DNA from: Microbacteriaceae bacterium
Lineage (GTDB): Bacteria > Actinomycetota > Actinomycetes > Actinomycetales > Microbacteriaceae
Direction of reading: 5' to 3'
Length of the DNA stretch: 13,754 nt
NCBI GenBank assembly: GCA_947453285.1
Contig: CANGGA010000011.1
Span: 1-13,754, forward strand
The notes beneath the pieces are model-generated. The model did not search any database and was not told the origin of the DNA. It saw only the letters and a program-made list of their open reading frames with translations. Positions 1 to 6,200 of the stretch are shown here, piece by piece. Both the position numbers and the translations under genes were made by a program. The first letter of the stretch is position 1. The number at the start of each line of letters is the position of its first letter.

Positions 1-518
1 AGTGGATCAGCGGCGAAGACGCACGATTCGATGTGCACTCTCGTCGCTCACGCATCGACGCCATTGCGGTTGGCACAAACACCGTCGAGATCGATGACCC
101 AGAACTAACCGCTCGCACACCAGACGGCACGCTCTATGAGCACCAGCCGCTGCGCGTTGTCATTGGCAACCGTGCACTCGATGCAGGCAAGCGCGTGTTC
201 AACGACGCAGCCGAAACCCTGCGCTACGAGAGCCACGAACTTGAGCAAATCACGCGCGATCTCTTCGAGCGCGGCCTGCGCCACTTGTGGGTTGAGGGTG
301 GTGCCGAGCTCGCGAGTGCCTTTATTCGCGCGGGTTTGGCCGACCAGCTGTTGGTTTATCTGACCCCTACCCTGCTCGGTGGCCAGCGCCTTGCCCTGCG
401 CGAGCTGGGCATCGATACCATGAGCGACATCAGCCGCTGGCAGTTCGACGAGGTCGAATTGCTCGGCGAAGACCTATTGATCACCGCAAGCCCTGCCAAG
501 ACAGAGGAGCAAAACTAA
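1..518 (+). CDS. ribD: RibD, C-terminal reductase domain (5' truncated by window edge)
   Basis: This is the C-terminal part of the bifunctional riboflavin enzyme RibD. The part present is the NADPH-dependent reductase that converts 5-amino-6-(5-phosphoribosylamino)uracil to the ribitylamino form in the cytoplasm. The frame is open from base 3, reading WISGEDARFDVHS, so the GTG at 33 is an internal valine and not the start; the deaminase domain lies upstream of the window. Recognisable reductase motifs are the substrate/NADPH loop VGTNTVEIDDPELTAR, the glycine-rich VEGGAELASAF segment and the following LADQLLVYLTPTLLGG strand. About 171 residues are visible. The stop overlaps the ATG of the next gene (TAATG at 516-520). 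GAGGAG at 504-509, inside the 3' end, is the ribosome binding site for that gene. The identification is firm; only the missing 5' end limits it. Confidence 0.93.
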   Translation, partial: WISGEDARFDVHSRRSRIDAIAVGTNTVEIDDPELTARTPDGTLYEHQPLRVVIGNRALDAGKRVFNDAAETLRYESHELEQITRDLFERGLRHLWVEGGAELASAFIRAGLADQLLVYLTPTLLGGQRLALRELGIDTMSDISRWQFDEVELLGEDLLITASPAKTEEQN

Positions 519-1114
519 TGTTCACCGGAATCATTGAAGAACTCGGCCGGGTGAAAGCTATCGAGCAACAGCCCGATGCGGTTCGCCTAACCATCGAGGG
601 TCCACTCGCGGTTAGCGATGTGAAGCGCGGCGATTCGATTGCCGTGAGCGGAACCTGCCTAACCGCAGTCGAGTTCGACCAAAGCACTTTCACTGCTGAC
701 GTGATGAAAGAGACTCTCGACCGCACCTCGCTTAGCGAACTAAAAGTTGGCGACCCGGTCAACCTTGAGCGCGCGATGACAGCAGCCACACGCTTTGGCG
801 GTCACGTGGTGCAGGGTCACGTCGACGGAGTTGGACACATCATCTCGCGCGAGCCGAGCGAAAACTGGGAGTGGCTAAGAGTTGGCATCCCGTCTGAACT
901 AATGAAATACATCGTGCTCAAAGGCTCGATCACAATCGACGGTGTTTCACTAACCGTCAACGAAGTCGGCGACGACTTCGTCGGTCTGAGCCTGATTCCT
1001 GAAACTTTGGCTCTTACCACTCTCGGCAGCAAAGCCATCGGCGCAAAAGTAAACGTCGAAGCAGACGTAATGGCAAAACACATCGAACGACTTCTAGAAG
1101 CAAGGAACAAATAA
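518..1114 (+). CDS. ribE: Riboflavin synthase, alpha subunit
   Basis: This enzyme dismutates two molecules of 6,7-dimethyl-8-ribityllumazine into riboflavin and 5-amino-6-ribitylaminouracil, the last step of the pathway. At 198 residues it has the usual family length and shows two lumazine-binding barrels. The first starts with the diagnostic MFTGIIEE (residues 1-8) and continues with SIAVSGTCLTA (40-50) and NLERA. The second starts around GGHVVQGHVDG (94-104), with ITIDGVSLTVNEV (138-150) and IPETL. It ends with the trimerisation helix region VNVEADVMAKHIERLL. The start is fixed by the MFTG motif and by GAGGAG eight bases upstream. It overlaps ribD and ribBA by single bases (TAATG at both ends), so the enzyme is probably made in proportion to its neighbours. 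The symbol is ribE in the Bacillus-type convention; some annotations call it ribC. Confidence 0.96.
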   Translation: MFTGIIEELGRVKAIEQQPDAVRLTIEGPLAVSDVKRGDSIAVSGTCLTAVEFDQSTFTADVMKETLDRTSLSELKVGDPVNLERAMTAATRFGGHVVQGHVDGVGHIISREPSENWEWLRVGIPSELMKYIVLKGSITIDGVSLTVNEVGDDFVGLSLIPETLALTTLGSKAIGAKVNVEADVMAKHIERLLEARNK

Positions 1115-2346
1115 TGCAACTATCAACAATCGAAGACGCACTGCAAGCTCTGCGCGAAGGCAAGCCGGTATTGGTGGCAGATGCCGCAGACCGCGAGAAT
1201 GAGGGCGATGCCATCATCTCTGCCGAGCTAGTCACCCCTGAGTGGATGAACTGGATCGTGAAGAACACCACCGGTTACCTATGCGTGCCGATGGAAGAGT
1301 CACGAGCCAACCACCTCGAGTTGCCGCTGATGACCTTGCAGAACAAAGACCCGCACGGCACCAACTACACGATCACCGTTGATGCCACTAACCGCAAGGC
1401 CACCGGTGTCAGCGCCGAAGACCGCGCCAACACCGCAAACGTGCTTGCCCACGAAGAGTCAAACCCAGACTCGCTCATTCGACCTGGCCACATGGTTCCG
1501 CTTCGCTCTCACCCGGCTGGCGTGCTAGGCCGACCTGGCCACACCGAAGCAACCGTTGACCTGCTAAAGCTCGCAGGTCTAAACCCGGTTGGCGTAATTG
1601 GCGAAATGGTTAGCGAAGACGGCAGCATGATGCGTCTTGCTGAATTGATCGAAGTTGGTCAGCGTGAGAACCTGCCGGTAATTACTATTGAGCAGCTCAT
1701 CGACCACCTCACCACCCACGAAATTAGCCACACCGATAACCCGAACAACCGCATTCGCCTAGACGCGGTCGCCAAGTTGCCGACCATCCACGGCAATTTC
1801 ACCGTGCGCGGTTACTACGACATCAAGACCACGGCCGACCACGTTGCAATCATCGCTGGCAAACCAACCGGTGAAAACGTGCTCGTTCGCATGCACAGCG
1901 AGTGCATCACTGGTGAGGCATTTGGTTCGCTCAAGTGTGAGTGTGGACCACAGCTCGACTATGCGCTCGACTTGATTGCGAACGATCCAGAAGGTGGCAT
2001 CGTGATTTACCTTCGCGGTCAGGAGGGTCGCGGCATTGGCTTGCTCAACAAGCTGCGCGCATACGCGTTGCAAGATCAGGGCTACGACACCGTCGACGCA
2101 AACCTCGCTCTCGGCTTGCCGAGTGAGAACCGCGAGTATGGCGCTGCCGTCGCAATTTTGCGCGACATGGGCGTGCACAGCGTTCGCCTAATGACCAACA
2201 ACCCAGCCAAGAGTGGCTTCTTGAACAACGCCGGCATTCCGGTAAACGAGTATGTTCCAGTGCTCGTCGGCCAGGCACTCGAAAACGCTGGCTACCTCGA
2301 AACCAAGCGTGCTCGCATGGGGCACATCATTCCGGAAGGCAACTAA
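1114..2346 (+). CDS. ribBA: Bifunctional DHBP synthase / GTP cyclohydrolase II
   Basis: This fusion supplies both precursors of riboflavin. The N-terminal RibB half (about residues 1-200) makes 3,4-dihydroxy-2-butanone 4-phosphate from ribulose 5-phosphate. The C-terminal RibA half (about 206-410) opens GTP to the diaminopyrimidine. RibB motifs are DRENEGD (26-32), RPGHTEATVDL (140-150) and VIGEMVSEDGSM (161-172). RibA shows the zinc site C264-x10-C275-x-C277, the YLRGQEGRGIGL loop (299-310), the SENREY segment and MTNNPAK (360-366). The 410-residue length fits actinobacterial RibBA. AAGGAA at 1102-1107 precedes the ATG by six bases, and both ends overlap neighbours as TAATG. The acidic loop of RibB reads DAADRENEGD where many homologues have DDEDRENEGD, and GVIGE replaces the common GVICE; the rest looks intact, so activity is expected. 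Confidence 0.96.
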   Translation: MQLSTIEDALQALREGKPVLVADAADRENEGDAIISAELVTPEWMNWIVKNTTGYLCVPMEESRANHLELPLMTLQNKDPHGTNYTITVDATNRKATGVSAEDRANTANVLAHEESNPDSLIRPGHMVPLRSHPAGVLGRPGHTEATVDLLKLAGLNPVGVIGEMVSEDGSMMRLAELIEVGQRENLPVITIEQLIDHLTTHEISHTDNPNNRIRLDAVAKLPTIHGNFTVRGYYDIKTTADHVAIIAGKPTGENVLVRMHSECITGEAFGSLKCECGPQLDYALDLIANDPEGGIVIYLRGQEGRGIGLLNKLRAYALQDQGYDTVDANLALGLPSENREYGAAVAILRDMGVHSVRLMTNNPAKSGFLNNAGIPVNEYVPVLVGQALENAGYLETKRARMGHIIPEGN

Positions 2347-2801
2347 TGGCAGGCGGAGCACCACAACTAAGCGTCGACGCAACCGATCTTCAGGTCGCGG
2401 TTCTAGTTACCAGTTGGCACAAGAACATCACCGAGGGCCTCTTGGCCGGCGCTGAGCGAGCCCTGAAGGCGGCAGGCAACGAGACCTATGAAGTCTGGAA
2501 CGTGCCCGGAGCCTTCGAGTTGCCGCTCGCAGCTCAGTATGCGATTGACCAGGGAGCCGATGTGGTTATCGCCCTTGGCTGCGTTATCTATGGCGAAACC
2601 CCGCACTTCGAGTATGTCTGCCGAGCCGCAACCGACGGCCTTACTCGCGTGCAACTAGACACCGGCATTCCAATCGGTTTCGGCTTGCTGACCGTGAACG
2701 ACGAACAGCAGGCACTAGATCGTGCCGGCCTGCCAGGATCGAAAGAAGACAAGGGTCGCGAAGCCGTTGAAGCAGCGGTGCTCATGGCTAGTATGAAGTA
2801 A
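2346..2801 (+). CDS. ribH: 6,7-dimethyl-8-ribityllumazine synthase
   Basis: Lumazine synthase condenses 5-amino-6-ribitylaminouracil with 3,4-dihydroxy-2-butanone 4-phosphate to give the substrate of riboflavin synthase; family members form pentamers or 60-mer capsids in the cytoplasm. The 151-residue protein has SWHKNITEGLLAGA (23-36), where Trp-His stands in for the Phe-Asn of Bacillus and E. coli, as in the Mycobacterium tuberculosis enzyme. It also has VPGAFELPLAA (53-63) and ALGCVIYGETPHFEYVC (76-92), with the catalytic-type histidine at 87, and then PIGFGLLTVND (109-119). The start is supported by GGAAGG at 2334-2339, six bases before the ATG. It shares TAATG junctions with ribBA upstream and the small membrane protein gene downstream. 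Confidence 0.96.
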   Translation: MAGGAPQLSVDATDLQVAVLVTSWHKNITEGLLAGAERALKAAGNETYEVWNVPGAFELPLAAQYAIDQGADVVIALGCVIYGETPHFEYVCRAATDGLTRVQLDTGIPIGFGLLTVNDEQQALDRAGLPGSKEDKGREAVEAAVLMASMK

Positions 2802-3163
2802 TGGAAACCGCAATCAGAATCACATTGGTGCTTCACCTTCTAGGCTTCGCATCAATCATGGCTGGCACACTAAGCCAGATGTCTAGTTTTAAAACCGGCG
2901 CAAAGGTATTGCCAAGCATTCTTCACGGATCATGGCTTTCGCTTGTTACCGGTTTGGCTATGACCGGCATGCTTCCGGCTAACGGTGAGCACGTCAACGC
3001 AATTTCGGTAAGCGTGAAGAGCGTTGGCATCACCGCTATCTTCTTCATTGCCTACACATTCAACAAGAAAGAGAACACTCCTAAGTGGGTTGTTCCAACA
3101 ATTCTTCTTCTTGCAATCGTGAACGTAGTCATTGCAGTGGTTCTAGGAATGACTACCGAATAG
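2801..3163 (+). CDS. Small four-helix membrane protein of unknown function, last gene of the riboflavin operon
   Basis: I do not recognise a characterised family. The 120-residue protein is mostly hydrophobic, with four likely membrane helices at about residues 4-26, 39-58, 68-87 and 96-116. A histidine sits in helix 1 (H12), another at the start of helix 2 (H42), and a lysine in helix 3 (K73). A short basic/charged loop (NKKENTPK, 88-95) separates helices 3 and 4. There is no signal peptide and no lipobox. Its ATG overlaps the ribH stop (TAATG at 2799-2803), and no convincing Shine-Dalgarno lies upstream, so translation probably depends on ribosomes finishing ribH. The operon terminator follows 9 bases after its stop. 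Its position suggests a link to flavin metabolism or transport, but that is inference: it is much smaller than known riboflavin carriers such as RibU or RibM. Confidence 0.85.
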   Translation: METAIRITLVLHLLGFASIMAGTLSQMSSFKTGAKVLPSILHGSWLSLVTGLAMTGMLPANGEHVNAISVSVKSVGITAIFFIAYTFNKKENTPKWVVPTILLLAIVNVVIAVVLGMTTE

Positions 3164-3172
3164 TTTTTCAAC

Positions 3173-3206
3173 AAAAAAGACCCCGTCGCGAGACGGGGTC
3201 TTTTTT
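3173..3206. terminator. Bidirectional intrinsic terminator between convergent genes
   Basis: The A run and GACCCCGTC (to 3187) pair perfectly with GACGGGGTC and a run of six T (3192-3206) around a GCGA tetraloop (3188-3191). Read on the + strand, the nine GC-rich pairs end in six T. Read on the - strand, the A run at 3173-3178 becomes the T run. It therefore can terminate both the riboflavin operon, whose last stop is at 3163, and the protease gene, whose stop is at 3219. Confidence 0.92.
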
Positions 3207-3218
3207 ATGATCTTCTTA

Positions 3219-6200
3219 CTAGCCTCTGATCGTGAACGAGTATGGTGACGAGTCGCCAACCGAGTTGGTAGCGATCACTCGAACCGATTGGTAGACACCT
3301 GCCGCCGGTGAAGCAATCTGGGCCACGTTGGTTGCAGCTCCGGCTGCCGAAGCGACGGTTACCCAGGTTGAACCCTGCAAGGTCTGCACCTTGTATGTCC
3401 AACCAGAAACTCCACCCAAGTCGGTTGGCTGGTTGAAAGTGATGTTGAACACGTTTGCAGTGGTCGACTTCACCGCACTGATCACCAATGGCACGCTGGT
3501 GATTGTGGTCACGACGCTAGCTGCCACCGCGGCACTTGGCAAACCGAGACCCCAGATTGTGTTAGCCAGAACTCGGTATGAGATGGCAACACCCTTGGCT
3601 GGTCGACTAACGGTTGCAGTGAGTGCAGCTGTCGAGCCTAGAACTGTCCAGTTCACGCCATCGAGACTGCTCTGCACCTGATACGAAGAAACCGCAGTTA
3701 CTCCACCGAGGTTGCTTGGCGCTGCCCAGGTGAGTGTCACATAGCTGTTTGAGCCGTTGTTGATGGTCAAGTTCTGCACAGCACTCGCCTGAACATAAGG
3801 CATCTGCACCGAATAGACCGCGCTGGCCGGTGATGAACCCACGGCGTTGACCGCAGTGACTCGAACGTAGCTGCGCACACCTGGAGCCTGTGCCGCAACC
3901 ACAAACGGTGCCGTGGCACTCGCGTTGGTGGCCAAGACCGACCAGGTGCTTTGGTTGGTCGACTGCTCGACGATGTAGCCGCTAATTGCGCTGCCGCCGT
4001 TATCGCTCGGCGCGTTGAACACCAAAGTCGAAGTCAGGTCTGAATTCAGCGTGAACGAGCGAATCGAAGGAACGCTCGGCGCAGTAGCCGCCGCCGTGAC
4101 CGAGATAGCGGGGCTGTACTGACCAACACCAAAAGAGGTGACGGCAACCACTCGGTAAGCGGTTGTTGTTCCCTTTGCTGGTCGAGGCACGTTGTAGGTC
4201 AGGGCCGAGGTGCTTACATAATTCAACCAAGTCGTTGAATTGTTGGTGCTGTACTGCACGTAGTAATAAATCGATGTCGAGCCACCTAGATCTGCAGGAG
4301 CTGCCCAACGAGTCACAACATAAGAACCGTTGTCGACTGCTTCAAAGTTCTGAGGCGCGCTTGCCTGAACATAAGGCATCTGAATTGTGTAGACGGTCGA
4401 TGCATTTGAAGAACCAATCGCGTTCTGAGCGACGATTCTCCAGTATGAGCGCACGCCCGGATTGTCTCGGCTGACACTGGTCGATAGAACGTTGCCGGCA
4501 ACGGTTGCAGCATTGGCAAAGTTGATGTTGTCGAGTGACTTCTGAATGAAGAAGTTAGTAATCGCCGAACCGCCATTGTCTGTCGGTGAATACCAGCGAA
4601 GATCAATCGTCGAAGTAGCCGTGTTCAAGAGCAGCGACGCGAAACTTGGCGCAGACGGTGCAGATGCCGCCACCGACACCGATGCGATGTTCGAGTATTC
4701 GCTCAAACCAAAAGCGGTGTTGGCAACAATTCTGTAGAGGTTCGTGGTTCCCTTTGCTGGTCGAGACACGTTATAGGTGAGACCCGCAATTGTCGTGATA
4801 GTTCCCCAGGTGGTTGCATTGTCACGACTGATCTGAACCGAATATGAAACTGAAGCTGAGCCACCGAGGTTGGCTGGCGCGCCCCAAGCAAGAACAACGA
4901 TTGAACCACTTTCGGTCGCGGTCAATGCCGTCGGCGCAGAAGCCTTCAAGTATGGGGTGGCAATGCTCGCGTTTAGAGACGCAGCCGATGTTCCAACGGC
5001 ATTCACTGCGAATATTCTGAAGTAGGCGCGAACACCAGGGTTCTCGCGAGGCAAGTTCAATGACAAAGCGTTTGCACTCGATTGGTTGCTTACCGCAGTC
5101 CAGGTGATTAGATCGAATGACTTTTCGACAATGTAGCTGGTGATTGCAGAGCCGCCATTATCGGTCGGGGCCAACCAACGCAGATCCATCGATCCGTTGC
5201 CATTGAAACCGGCAAACGACCAAATCGCAGTTGACGAAACGGTTGCCGCAACCGACACGGATGCCGTGTTGCTGTAATCGCTCAGACCGAATGAAGTGTT
5301 GGCCACAACTCGGAACTGCCAGGTTGATCCCTTAGTTGGACGAGTCACGTTCAAAGTCAGGGTCGCTGTGCTTGAGAGGTTAGACCAGGTAACACCAAGG
5401 TCTTTGCTCACCTGAGGGGTGTAGCTGACCGAGGTCGAACCACCTAGGTTGCTTGGCGCTGCCCAGGCAAGGGTTACCACCGAACCGGTATCGGTTGCGG
5501 TTAGGTTGAGTGGCGCGCTCGCCTTTACATATGCGGTCAAAATGCTCGACGTGGCGCTTGCGGCGCTCTCGCCCTGAGCCGTGATGGCAAACACTCGTGC
5601 ATAAATGCGAACTCCGGCAGCTGGGCGAGCTAGCGTTATCGAGTTCGCGGTTGCCGCAACTGACCCTGCGGTGGCAAATGTGGTTGCGTTGGTCGAGGTT
5701 TCAATTCGGTAGCCGGTAATTGCACTGCCGCCGTTGTCGGCTGGTGGGTTCCACGCGATCACAAGTGAGCCGTCAGTTGCGAAAGTAATTGATCGCATAA
5801 CTGGGGCGCCTGGAGCAGTGACCTGTGGAGAAATCGAAACGACATTCGAGTTATCGCTGTTGCCAGCGCTTGTGGTTGCGAAAACTCTGTATAGGTAAGT
5901 CGAACCCTTTGGTGGCGCTGCGAATGAAGCGCTAAGCAAAGTAGTCGAACTCAACGTTGTCCAAGTTGATGCATTGTTTGTCGAATACTGAACCGTATAA
6001 GAACTTGGTGCCGAGCCGCCATTGTTTGCTGGTGCTTGCCAAGACAAAATCAATCTGCCTGTGCTGTCAATCAAACCTGTCAAGTTTTGCGGAGCACTCG
6101 ATCTCGCCGCTGGAACAGATATGGTCGCCACAGCGCTGGCCACTGAGTCGCCGCCTGCGTTGGTAGCAATCACGTTGATCGAATAAGAAGTGCCGACCGC

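Noticed and set aside
33..518. GTG at 33 as a start of a separate 161-residue protein
   Set aside because: The frame is open to the window edge and the upstream residues continue the RibD reductase pattern, so this codon is internal.
1759..2178. 139-codon open frame on the - strand inside ribBA
   Set aside because: It is antisense to a well-conserved enzyme, has no ribosome binding site or recognisable family, and is explained by codon bias in the real gene.
2412..2455. Trp-His in place of Phe-Asn in RibH as a novel active site
   Set aside because: The same Trp-His is known in actinobacterial lumazine synthases such as that of Mycobacterium tuberculosis, so it supports the phylum rather than novelty.
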